From Serinicoccus sediminis (lineage in GTDB: Bacteria > Actinomycetota > Actinomycetes > Actinomycetales > Dermatophilaceae), in the NCBI RefSeq assembly GCF_004153545.1, contig NZ_SDVA01000026.1, forward strand, positions 1 to 36,333: DNA of 36,333 nt. Direction: 5' to 3'. Below, piece after piece: positions 22,955-30,727 of the stretch. The position numbers and the translations under genes were made by a program. The notes beneath the pieces are model-generated. The model had not been told where the DNA came from and made no database searches. It was given only the letters and a program-made list of their open reading frames with translations. Every line of letters starts with the position of its first letter. Within the stretch, counting starts at the first letter, position 1.

Positions 22955-23701
22955 TCAGGGCCGCCCGCCGGCGGCGGTCGGGAAGAGGTCGACGAGGATG
23001 CGGTAGCGGTCGCCGCGGTAGACCGAGCGGACGAACTCCGCCGCCCGGCCGTCGGCCACCCGGGAGGTGCGCTCGAAGAGGAAGGCGGGGGAGCCCTCGT
23101 CCGTCCCGAGGTGCTCGGCCTCGTCCGCGGTGACGAGGTGCGGCTCGATGGTCTGGGTGCCGGCGCTGATGGTCAGCCCGTAGCGCGACTCGAGCAGCTG
23201 GTAGAACGAGGCGTCCTCCAGGTCGCTCCCGGACAGGCCGGGGACCAGCTCGGTGGGCACGTGCAGGTCCTCCAGGGCCATGGGCTCGCCGTCGGCGGTG
23301 CGCACCCGGCGCACGTGCACGACGCTGGACGTGGGGTCCACCCCGAGCACCGAGGCCAGCATCATGCCGGCCGGACGGTGCCGCGCCCAGACCGTGTGCG
23401 CGCCCGGGGTCATGCCGCGGGAGCGCATGTCGGTGGAGAAGGACGTCGCGGACAGCTGCTGGTCCACCCGCTCCGGCGCGACGAAGGTGCCGGCCCCCGC
23501 CCGCCGGATGAGCCGGTGGTCGGCGACCAACGCCTCGACCGCGCGGCGCAGGGTCATCCGGGCCACCCCGAGGTCGGCCGCCAGGTCGCGCTCGGCCGGC
23601 AGCGGCTCCCCGGGCCGCATCGGGGCGATGAGGTCCTCCAGCCGCTGGCGGACCAGCTCGACCTTGCCGAGCCGGGCGCCGTTCACGGGCTCCGCGCTCA
23701 T
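22955..23701 (-). CDS. GntR/HutC-family regulator (DasR/NagR-like)
   Basis: The 248-residue regulator has an N-terminal winged helix (LPAERDLAADLGVARMTLRRAVEALVADHRLIRRAGAGTFV, ~35-76) and a C-terminal UTRA effector domain (from ~95, with VVHVRRVRTADGEPMALEDLHV). This is the DasR/NagR/YvoA group, whose effectors are GlcN-6-P or GlcNAc-6-P, both intermediates of this locus. It is likely the local repressor, binding the operator cluster between the two arms (25323-25365), which resembles DasR sites. ATG 23701 overlaps the stop of the upstream GHL10 gene (ATGA). Effector and sites are inference from family and context. Confidence 0.9.
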   Translation of the reverse strand: MSAEPVNGARLGKVELVRQRLEDLIAPMRPGEPLPAERDLAADLGVARMTLRRAVEALVADHRLIRRAGAGTFVAPERVDQQLSATSFSTDMRSRGMTPGAHTVWARHRPAGMMLASVLGVDPTSSVVHVRRVRTADGEPMALEDLHVPTELVPGLSGSDLEDASFYQLLESRYGLTISAGTQTIEPHLVTADEAEHLGTDEGSPAFLFERTSRVADGRAAEFVRSVYRGDRYRILVDLFPTAAGGRP

Positions 23702-25302
23702 CGACCACGCACCGGCCGGGAGGCGGGGGACTGGGTGTTGTCGGTCGACAGGGCGGTGACGACGTAGACGTCGTGCTTGTCCCCGTCGGGGTCCACCCAG
23801 TCGGTGTCGCCGTCGCCCAGCACCGCGACGAGGTGGTCGGCGTCCAGGTCGTCGCAGGAGACGCGGCCCGGCCCGCGCGCGTCGTCGACGCGGTAGACGG
23901 CGAACCCGGCGTCCTCACCCGGGTGGCTCCACGACAGGGCGACGCCCTCGGCGGTGCGGGTGGTGCGGACCGAGGTCGGGGCGGCGACCTCCTCCGTGGT
24001 GCCCGGGTGCAGCGCGGGGGGCAGGGCCGGGTCGGCGTAGTGCTCGGACTGCAGGAGGGACCAGTGGTCCAAGCGGTTCGCGCGCACGTCCTTGGCGGAG
24101 AAGTAGACGTCGCCGGTGACCTGCGGGTAGTCCTCGTTGAGGTCGAGGTGGCGCACCATCTCCGCGGGGTCGGACCACTCCGGCGACTGGGTCGAGGTGC
24201 CGACCTTGTAGGTCGCCTGCCCGATCCACAGCGCCACGTCGGTGCCGTCCACCTGCTCGCTCCACCACGGGACGAGGACGTCGTAGGCCGCCGGGTCGAA
24301 GCCGATCGCCCAGTAGACCTGGGGCAGGACGTAGTCCAGCCACTCCTGCTGCACCCACAGGCGGGTGTCGGCGTAGAGGTCGTCGTAGGTCTGCGCCCCC
24401 GCCGTGGTGTCCGAACCCTCCGGGTCGGTGGCGACGTTGCGCCAGACGGCGAACGGGCTGACACCGAAGGCGACGTGCGGCTTGGCCGCTTCGATCTGCT
24501 CGTGCAGACCCTCGATGAGCTGGTCGACGTTGTCCCGCCGCCAGTCGTCGCGGTCCTCGAAGCCGGCGCCGTAGGCGGCGTAGCTGGCGTCGTCGGGGAA
24601 CTCCTGTCCGGCCACGGGGTAGGGGTAGAAGTAGTCGTCGAAGTGGACTCCGTCGATGTCGTAGCGCTCGACGGCCTCCATGATGACGGCGGTGGTGTGC
24701 TCGCGGACGGCGGGCACGCCCGGGTCGTAGTAGAGCTTGCCGCCGTAGGCCACCGTCCAGTCGGGGTTGACCCGGGCCGGGTGGTCCTCGGCGAGGGCGG
24801 TGGGGTCGGTGCCGGTCAGGGTGACGCGGTAGGGGTTGAACCAGGCGTGGAAGTCGAGGCCACGGGCGTGCGCCTCCTCGACGGCGAAGGCCATCGGGTC
24901 CCACCCGCCGAAGTCGGCGCCCTGCTCACCGGTGAGCCAGGCGCTGCTCGGCTCGAGCTCGGAGGGCCAGAACGTGTCGGCCGTCGGCCGGACCTGCACG
25001 AAGACGCTGTTGAGGCCGGAGGCGACCGCCTCGTCGTACCAGGCCTCCAGCTCGGCCTGCGCCTCCTGCGGGCTCAGCCCGGGCCGGGAGGGCCAGTCGA
25101 TGTTGGCGACGCTGGCGAGCCACACGCCGCGCATCTCGTGCAGGGGGGCCTCCGGGGCAGGGCTGCACGACGTCCACGGCGGGGCCGCCGGGGCAGGGGT
25201 GGCCTGCGAGGTGGCGGCGCCCCCGAGGGCGAGGGAGGCGCCCAGCGGGACGACGGTGCTCACCAGGGCCGCGCGGGTGCGGCGGGTACGAGGTGCGGGC
25301 AT
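23698..25302 (-). CDS. Secreted GHL10-family glycoside hydrolase (DigH/YddW-like) with Fn3-like tail
   Basis: The 534-residue protein has a Sec/Tat-like signal peptide (basic MPAPRTRRTRAAL, then a hydrophobic core and Ala-rich cleavage region near residue 35) and a GHL10 domain at ~55-430: RGVWLASVANIDWPS, VFVQVRPTADTFWPSELEP, LDFHAWFNPYRVT, DGVHFDDYFYPYP, and LPQVYWAIGF. A fibronectin-III-like domain follows (~440-530: LSWSHPGEDAGFAVYRVD). E. coli DigH of this family digests peptide-free peptidoglycan glycan, so this enzyme probably releases wall sugars outside the cell for the adjacent importer. First gene of the minus arm; AAGGA lies ~12 nt before ATG 25302. No LPXTG or lipobox is present. 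Confidence 0.92.
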   Translation of the reverse strand: MPAPRTRRTRAALVSTVVPLGASLALGGAATSQATPAPAAPPWTSCSPAPEAPLHEMRGVWLASVANIDWPSRPGLSPQEAQAELEAWYDEAVASGLNSVFVQVRPTADTFWPSELEPSSAWLTGEQGADFGGWDPMAFAVEEAHARGLDFHAWFNPYRVTLTGTDPTALAEDHPARVNPDWTVAYGGKLYYDPGVPAVREHTTAVIMEAVERYDIDGVHFDDYFYPYPVAGQEFPDDASYAAYGAGFEDRDDWRRDNVDQLIEGLHEQIEAAKPHVAFGVSPFAVWRNVATDPEGSDTTAGAQTYDDLYADTRLWVQQEWLDYVLPQVYWAIGFDPAAYDVLVPWWSEQVDGTDVALWIGQATYKVGTSTQSPEWSDPAEMVRHLDLNEDYPQVTGDVYFSAKDVRANRLDHWSLLQSEHYADPALPPALHPGTTEEVAAPTSVRTTRTAEGVALSWSHPGEDAGFAVYRVDDARGPGRVSCDDLDADHLVAVLGDGDTDWVDPDGDKHDVYVVTALSTDNTQSPASRPVRGR

Positions 25303-25322
25303 GTGCTCTCACGTCCTTGTCA

Positions 25323-25365
25323 GAGTCTCTAGACCAACGGTGCTAGACCAGTGGTCCAGAGATTG
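25323..25365. promoter_or_regulatory. Cluster of DasR-like GntR operators between the two arms
   Basis: Three overlapping matches to the DasR-type 16-mer (ACTGGTCTAGACCAGT, from memory): 25323-25338 (right half TCTAGACCA intact), 25337-25352 (ACGGTGCTAGACCAGT, 13 of 16 by hand) and 25350-25365 (left half intact). GACCAGTGGTC (25346-25356) is itself a palindrome. The sites cover the region of both divergent promoters. Binding by the locus GntR protein is inferred. Confidence 0.75.
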
Positions 25366-25366
25366 G

Positions 25367-25372
25367 CATACT
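25367..25372 (+). promoter_or_regulatory. Candidate -10 box (CATACT) of the murK-murQ arm
   Basis: CATACT ends 7 nt before GTG 25380, in line with the leaderless pattern. It lies directly beside the operator cluster, so repression by occlusion is expected. Confidence 0.4.
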
Positions 25373-25379
25373 GCCTCTC

Positions 25380-27299
25380 GTGATGTCAACGACGAACGAG
25401 CACGACGGCGTGGCGGTCAGCCTTCTGGCGGTGGACCTCGGCAAGACGGGGGCGCGGGCCCGCTGGCGGTCCGGGGAGCAGGTGCGCGAGGCAGACGGTC
25501 CTGGGGTGGTCGGGCTGGCGGCCGCCGACGGGGTCCAGCAGGTGGTGGGTGCGGTGCGTGCGCTGACCGCGTCGCTCGGGCTGAGCGGGTCGCGGGTCGA
25601 CGTGCTGGCGGTCGGGCTGGTCGGCTACCACGCGGCGAGCGGGCGACGGGAGGCCCTGGCCGACGCCCTCCTCGAGCAGGTCGCCGATGCCGTGGTGCTG
25701 ACGGGGGACGTCACGACGACCTTCGTGGGGGCCCTCGCGGGCCGTCCCGGCGTCGTGGTCGCGGCCGGCACCGGGGCGGTGGCGCTCGCCGCCGACCCGA
25801 CCGGTCGCACCGCGGTCCGGGACGGGTGGGGCTTCCTGCTGGGCGACGACGGCAGCGGGTATGCCGTGGGTCGCGCCGGCCTGCGCGCGGCCCTCGAGCA
25901 CCGCGACGGCCGGGGCGGGTCGGCCGCGCTGGAGCACGCGGCGACGGCGCGCTTCGGCGACCTCGCCGGGCTGCCGTCGGCGGTCCACTCCGAGGAGCAC
26001 CCGTCGCGGCTCATCGCCTCCTTCGCCAAGGACGTCGCCCGGGCGGCCCGGGACGGCGATGAGGTGGCGGTGCGGATCTGGGCCGACGCCGCCGACGCGC
26101 TGGCCCGCACGGCCCGCGCGGCCCGCGACGCGGTCGACCCCGGCCTGCCGGTCTGCCTGGCCGGGGGGCTGGCCGACGTCGGCCCGGTGCTCACCGAGCC
26201 CTTCGCGCAAGCCCTCGGCGCCGAGGTGCTCGCCCCGGCCGGCACCTCCCTCGACGGCGCCGAGACGCTCGCCCGCCAGGTCTGGTCGGGCGGGATCGAC
26301 CCGGTCGTGTCCGACCAGGTCACCGTGACCCGACGCACAGAACACGCGCCGGGGACACTCCGGACCACCCCCGAGCCCGCGGACGACACCCGCGCCGAGG
26401 TCATCGGCGCCCTCGCGACCGAGGGCGTCCGCGAGGACCTCCTGGACCTCGACGAGCGGGACACCCAGGAGGTGCTGCGCGAGCTGTGGGAGGCCGAGGC
26501 CACGGTTGCCCCCGCGCTCCTCGGCGTCGTCCCGGTCGTCGCCGCGGCCGTGGACGACATCGCCGACCGGCTGCGCGGCGGCGGCCGGATGTTCTACCTC
26601 GGGGCCGGGACGCCCGGGCGCCTCGCCTTCGTCGACGCCTCCGAGCTGCCGCCGACCTACGGCACCCCCGCCGATCTCGTGCGGGCGCTGCCGGCCGGTG
26701 GCGTCGAGGCCATGGTCCTGGCTCGCGAGGGGGCCGAGGACGACGGCCCGGCGGGTGCGGCCATGGTGCGCGAGGCGGGCGTCGGCCCGCAGGACGTCGT
26801 CGTGGGCATCAGCGCGTCCGGCCGCACGCCCTACGTGCTGGAGGGGCTGCGCGCGGCGGCCGAGGTGGGGGCGCTCACCGTCGCCGTGTCCAACAACCTC
26901 GGCGCACGGGCCTCCCACGGCGTCGACCACGCGATCGAGGTCGCGACCGGCCCGGAGGTCATCAGCGGGTCGACCCGGCTGAAGGCCGGCTCGTCCCAGA
27001 AGATGCTGCTCGGCGCCCTGTCCACCGCCGTCATGGTCCGGCTCGGCAAGACGCACGGGCCGTTCATGGTTGATATGCAGGCGTCCAACATCAAGCTGCG
27101 GGACCGCGCGGTGCGCATGGTGCAGCGGGTCAGCGGATGCGAGCCGGGCCGGGCCACGGAGGCGCTCGAGGCAGCCGGGTGGAGCACCAAGGTCGCGGTG
27201 GTCATGGTGCTCGGCGGCCTCACCGCCGAACGTGCCCGCGAGCTGCTCGCCGAGGGCGGCGACTCGGTGCGGGGCGCGCTCGGGATGGTGCGGTCGTGA
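25380..27299 (+). CDS. murQ: Fused amino-sugar kinase / N-acetylmuramic acid 6-phosphate etherase
   Basis: A 639-residue two-domain protein. Residues ~14-305 are a BadF/NagK/MurK-type ATP-dependent kinase: LLAVDLGKTGARAR (phosphate 1), VVVAAGTGAVAL (phosphate 2), DGWGFLLGDDGSGYAVGR and VCLAGGLADVG (adenosine). Residues ~335-639 are a complete MurQ: YLGAGTPGRL, DASELPPTYG (with the catalytic Glu), GISASGRTPYV (SIS domain), ISGSTRLKAGSSQKM and FMVDMQASNIKLRDRA. The kinase would make MurNAc-6-P and/or GlcNAc-6-P; MurQ converts MurNAc-6-P to GlcNAc-6-P and D-lactate. The two are normally separate genes. GTG 25380 or ATG 25383 is the start. The stop overlaps anmK (GTGA). Confidence 0.93.
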   Translation: MMSTTNEHDGVAVSLLAVDLGKTGARARWRSGEQVREADGPGVVGLAAADGVQQVVGAVRALTASLGLSGSRVDVLAVGLVGYHAASGRREALADALLEQVADAVVLTGDVTTTFVGALAGRPGVVVAAGTGAVALAADPTGRTAVRDGWGFLLGDDGSGYAVGRAGLRAALEHRDGRGGSAALEHAATARFGDLAGLPSAVHSEEHPSRLIASFAKDVARAARDGDEVAVRIWADAADALARTARAARDAVDPGLPVCLAGGLADVGPVLTEPFAQALGAEVLAPAGTSLDGAETLARQVWSGGIDPVVSDQVTVTRRTEHAPGTLRTTPEPADDTRAEVIGALATEGVREDLLDLDERDTQEVLRELWEAEATVAPALLGVVPVVAAAVDDIADRLRGGGRMFYLGAGTPGRLAFVDASELPPTYGTPADLVRALPAGGVEAMVLAREGAEDDGPAGAAMVREAGVGPQDVVVGISASGRTPYVLEGLRAAAEVGALTVAVSNNLGARASHGVDHAIEVATGPEVISGSTRLKAGSSQKMLLGALSTAVMVRLGKTHGPFMVDMQASNIKLRDRAVRMVQRVSGCEPGRATEALEAAGWSTKVAVVMVLGGLTAERARELLAEGGDSVRGALGMVRS

Positions 27300-28486
27300 T
27301 CGTCGTCGGGGTGGGGTCGGGCACGAGCGTGGACGGCATCGACGTGGCGGCGCTGGACCTCGTGCTCGACGGCGACGTCGAGGTGGTCCGAGCCCGCCTG
27401 CTCGGCTCGGGCACGGTGCCCTTCGACCCCGCGCTGCGCGCCGAGGTGCTGGCGGCCTTCCCGCCCGGCCGGGTCGGGCTGCAGCAGGTATGCCGTCTCG
27501 ACACCCGGCTGGGGCAGGCGTTCGCCGACGCGGTCGCCACGCTCGGCGTCGAGCTGGCCGGGCGGACCCCGGACCTCGTCGCCTCGCACGGGCAGACGCT
27601 CTTCCACGACGTCGTCGACGGCCGCGTCGCGGGAACCCTGCAGCTGGGCCAGCCCGCCTGGGTCGCCGAGCGCACGGGTGCCCCCGTCGTCTCCGACCTG
27701 CGGGTCGCCGACGTGGCGGCCGGCGGCCAGGGCGCACCCCTGGCCAGCACCTGGGACACGCTCTGGCTGGGAGGGCGGGGGCATACCTGCGCGGCGCTCA
27801 ACCTGGGCGGCATCGCCAACGTCACCGTCGTGCCGGGAGGGCCCGGCGCGGCGCAGGGCGTGCGGGCCTTCGACACCGGCCCGGCCAACGCGCTCGTCGA
27901 CGCGGTCGTCGCCCGGCTGACCGACGGTCAGCAGACGTACGACGTGGACGGCGCCGGCGCCGCGGCCGGAACGGTCGACGACGAGCTGCTGGCGGTGCTG
28001 CTGGCCGACGGCTACTACGCCCTGCCCGCGCCGAAGACGACGGGCAAGGAGCACTTCCACCTCGGGCACGTCGATGCCGCGCTCGCGACGCTGGGGCGGG
28101 AGGTCGCGGGCACCGACCTGCTGGCCACGCTCACCGAGCTGACCGTGCGCACGGTCGCCGAGGCGCTGCGCCCCTTCGCGCCGGGCGAGCTCGTCGTGAG
28201 CGGGGGAGGAGCGCGCAACCACACCCTGGTGCGAGGCCTCGAGCAGACGCTGCCCGAGGCGCGTGTCGTGACCAGCGAGGCGCACGGCATACCGGTCGAC
28301 GCCAAGGAGGCGTGCCTCTTCGCGCTCCTGGGCTTCCTCACCTGGCACGGGCTCCCGGGCACCGTCGCGGGGGTCACCGGGGCCGCGCACGCGCGCCTCG
28401 CCGGGCGCATCACACCCGGTCACGCCCCGCTGCGCCTTCCCGAGCCCGCGGGGAGCGCCCCGACGCGGCTGGTGGTGGTGGGCTGA
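27296..28486 (+). CDS. anmK: Anhydro-N-acetylmuramic acid kinase
   Basis: AnmK hydrolyses the 1,6-anhydro bond and phosphorylates anhydroMurNAc to MurNAc-6-P. The 396-residue ASKHA-fold enzyme has GVGSGTSVDGIDVA (4-17; family MSGTSxDG with Met replaced by Gly), SHGQTLFHD (~98), LQLGQPAWVAERTG, DLRVADVAAGGQGAPL (~135-150), NLGGIANVTV, FDTGPANALVD (~190) and LVVSGGGARN (~302). It implies that the cell consumes anhydro-muropeptides made by lytic transglycosylases, its own or another bacterium's. GTG 27296 overlaps the preceding stop (GTGA), and the stop overlaps the nagB start (TGATG). Product feeds the MurQ domain encoded just upstream. Confidence 0.95.
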   Translation: MIVVGVGSGTSVDGIDVAALDLVLDGDVEVVRARLLGSGTVPFDPALRAEVLAAFPPGRVGLQQVCRLDTRLGQAFADAVATLGVELAGRTPDLVASHGQTLFHDVVDGRVAGTLQLGQPAWVAERTGAPVVSDLRVADVAAGGQGAPLASTWDTLWLGGRGHTCAALNLGGIANVTVVPGGPGAAQGVRAFDTGPANALVDAVVARLTDGQQTYDVDGAGAAAGTVDDELLAVLLADGYYALPAPKTTGKEHFHLGHVDAALATLGREVAGTDLLATLTELTVRTVAEALRPFAPGELVVSGGGARNHTLVRGLEQTLPEARVVTSEAHGIPVDAKEACLFALLGFLTWHGLPGTVAGVTGAAHARLAGRITPGHAPLRLPEPAGSAPTRLVVVG

Positions 28487-29271
28487 TGGAGGTGGTGATC
28501 TGTGGTGACGTAGGGGAGATGGGCCGGCTCGCGGGTGACGTCGTGACCGGGCTGGTGCGCTCGCGCCCCGACGCCGTGCTCGGGGTGGCGACCGGCTCCA
28601 GCCCGCGCCCGGTGTATGCCGACCTCGTCGCCCGGGTGCGCGCCGGGACCCTCGACCTGTCCGGGGTGCGGACCTTCTCGCTGGACGAGTACGTCGGGCT
28701 GCCCGCGGACCACCCGTCCGCCTACCGCGCGGAGATCCGGCAGCAGCTGACCGACCCGGCCGGCATCCCGGAGGGGCAGGTGCACTCCCCGCCCGGGGAC
28801 GCGGACGACCTGCCGGCGGCCGCGGCGGCCTACGAGCGGCTCATCGAGGACGCGGGCGGGATCGACGTGCAGCTGCTCGGGCTCGGCAGCGACGGGCACA
28901 TCGCCTTCAACGAGCCGGGCTCCTCGCTGGCCAGCCGCACCCGCGTCAAGACCCTCACCCGGCGCACCCGGGAGGACAACGCCCGTTTCTTCGACGGCGA
29001 CGTCGACGCGGTGCCGACGCACTGCCTCACGCAGGGTCTCGCCACCATCAGGGCGGCGCGGCACGTCGTGCTGCTGGCGGCGGGCGAGGGCAAGGCCCGG
29101 GCGGCGGCCGAGCTGGTCGAGGGCGCGGTCTCGGCGCGGTGGCCGGCGACCGTGCTGCAGTGGCACCCGCACGTCACCGTGCTGCTCGACGAGCCGGCAG
29201 CGAGCAGGCTCGAGCTCGCGGACTACTACCGGGAGACGTGGGCCCACAAGCCCGACTGGCAGGGGCTCTAG
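28486..29271 (+). CDS. nagB: Glucosamine-6-phosphate deaminase
   Basis: NagB converts glucosamine-6-phosphate to fructose-6-phosphate and ammonia, the exit from this pathway into glycolysis. The 261-residue protein has VLGVATGSSPRPVYADL (phosphate loop), FSLDEYVGL with Asp67, LGLGSDGHIAFNEPGSS with Asp136, His138 and Glu143, the catalytic set, and KTLTRRTREDNARFF. Length is typical of Gram-positive NagB, without the allosteric C-terminal extension of the E. coli enzyme. ATG 28486 shares a base with the anmK stop. It is the last gene of the plus arm and ends 12 nt before the convergent AtoE-like gene, without a recognisable terminator. Confidence 0.95.
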   Translation: MEVVICGDVGEMGRLAGDVVTGLVRSRPDAVLGVATGSSPRPVYADLVARVRAGTLDLSGVRTFSLDEYVGLPADHPSAYRAEIRQQLTDPAGIPEGQVHSPPGDADDLPAAAAAYERLIEDAGGIDVQLLGLGSDGHIAFNEPGSSLASRTRVKTLTRRTREDNARFFDGDVDAVPTHCLTQGLATIRAARHVVLLAAGEGKARAAAELVEGAVSARWPATVLQWHPHVTVLLDEPAASRLELADYYRETWAHKPDWQGL

Positions 29272-29283
29272 GCGGTCACCGGC

Positions 29284-30645
29284 TCAGACGCCGGAGCCCA
29301 GGATCAGCAGGGCGGCCGCGAAGAGCACCCCGGTGGTGAGCAGGATCACCGTCGTGTAGCCCAGGATGTCGCGGATCTTCAGGCCCGCGATGGCCAGCAG
29401 CGGCAGCGCCCAGAACGGCTGGATCATGTTGGTCCACTGGTCGCCGTAGGCCACGGCCATGATGGCGACCTCGGGGTCGACGCCCAGGCTGCTCGCGGCC
29501 TCCAGCAGCACCGGCCCCTGCACCGCGATCTGGCCGCCGCCGGAGGGGACGAAGAAGTTGACGATCCCCGCGGAGAGGAAGGCGAGCAGGCCGAACGTGG
29601 CGGGCGTGGAGACCGAGACCAGCGCCTCCGAGAGCACCGTGATGAGCCCGGTGCCGGCCATGATGCCCATGATCCCGGCATACAGCGGGAACTGCAGGAG
29701 GATCTCGCCGACGTTGGACGCGGCGCGCTGGGTCAGCTCGACGATCTCGAAGGGGTTGCGGACCAGCAGCAGGCACAGGGTGAGGAAGGTCCAGTTGACG
29801 ATGTCGAGGGTGATCGAGCCGCCGCCGCTGAAGTGGACGACGAGGTATGCCAGCAGCAGCAGCCCGGGGACCAGCGTCAGCACGCGCGACGCGTCGAGGC
29901 GGTCCGCGGGCGTCGTGACGTCGTAGCGGATCTCGTCGTCGACCATCCGGTGCTCCGGCATCTCGACGATGCCGGCACCGTGCCGCGGTGCCATGAGCGC
30001 GATCGTCCCGGCGACGACGGCGACGGCCAGCACGGCGGTCACCATGTTCCAGGGCGAGAAGGTGGTCTCGGTGATGGGCAGCGGCTGGCCGAGCTGCTCG
30101 CTGACGAAGCTGTCCGGGGTGGCCGCGACGAGTGGCGCCGACCCCGAGTAGCCCATGTGCCACACCACCATCCCGGTGTAGCCGGCGGCGACGAGCAGCG
30201 GGAAGTGGCGGGGCTCGCCCCGGCGGCGCCCCTCGGCGGCGACCTCCTTGGCGAGCAGCGCACCGACGACCAGGCCGAGACCCCAGGTGAACAGCCCGGC
30301 GACGCAGGTGACCAGCGCGACGAAGACGTAGGGCATGACCCGGCCCCGCGGGACCGCGGCCAGCCGGCGCAGCCCGGCCCGGACCGGCCCGGTGTTGGCC
30401 AGGATGTAGCCCAGCAGCAGGATGAGCGCCATCTGCGTCATGAACGCCAGGAGACCGGCGAGCCCGTCGCCCCACGCGGTGAGGACGTCCACCGGGCCGG
30501 CGTCGGTGAGGCCGAGGGCCGCCACCATCACCACCACCGTCAGGACGATCGCGAAGACCAGGGCGGAGGGGATGAAGCGCTCGACGACGGAGTTCAGCGG
30601 GCCCATGGCTCGCTGCACGCCCGTGCGGTGCTGGGTCTGCGTCAC
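29284..30645 (-). CDS. atoE: Short-chain fatty acid transporter, AtoE/TIGR00366 family
   Basis: The 453-residue integral membrane protein has about 11-12 hydrophobic segments and AtoE-family blocks: FIPSALVFAIVLTVVV near the N-terminus, GYTGMVVWHMGYSGSAPL (~155-172), NFFVPSGGGQIAVQGPV (~365-381) and YGDQWTNMIQPFWALP (~405-420). Family members are proposed to take up short-chain fatty acids such as acetoacetate or butyrate; direct proof is limited. The start GTG 30645 has GAAGG upstream; ATG 30606 is an alternative. It is convergent with nagB and divergent from the VOC gene, so it is probably an independent unit rather than part of the sugar locus. Confidence 0.9.
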   Translation of the reverse strand: MTQTQHRTGVQRAMGPLNSVVERFIPSALVFAIVLTVVVMVAALGLTDAGPVDVLTAWGDGLAGLLAFMTQMALILLLGYILANTGPVRAGLRRLAAVPRGRVMPYVFVALVTCVAGLFTWGLGLVVGALLAKEVAAEGRRRGEPRHFPLLVAAGYTGMVVWHMGYSGSAPLVAATPDSFVSEQLGQPLPITETTFSPWNMVTAVLAVAVVAGTIALMAPRHGAGIVEMPEHRMVDDEIRYDVTTPADRLDASRVLTLVPGLLLLAYLVVHFSGGGSITLDIVNWTFLTLCLLLVRNPFEIVELTQRAASNVGEILLQFPLYAGIMGIMAGTGLITVLSEALVSVSTPATFGLLAFLSAGIVNFFVPSGGGQIAVQGPVLLEAASSLGVDPEVAIMAVAYGDQWTNMIQPFWALPLLAIAGLKIRDILGYTTVILLTTGVLFAAALLILGSGV

Positions 30646-30715
30646 TGGGTCGACCTTCGTGTCGGGGGCGGGGCTCGGCCGACGCTAGCGGACGATCACT
30701 GTCCCCCAGCGGATC

Positions 30716-30721
30716 TAGTCT
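30716..30721 (+). promoter_or_regulatory. -10 box (TAGTCT) of the VOC gene
   Basis: TAGTCT ends 6 nt before ATG 30728 with no ribosome-binding site between, predicting a leaderless mRNA. Confidence 0.45.
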
Positions 30722-30727
30722 CGCGAC

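Noticed and set aside
26831-28423. Minus-strand open frame opposite murQ and anmK
   Set aside because: Antisense shadow of well-supported genes; no family match.
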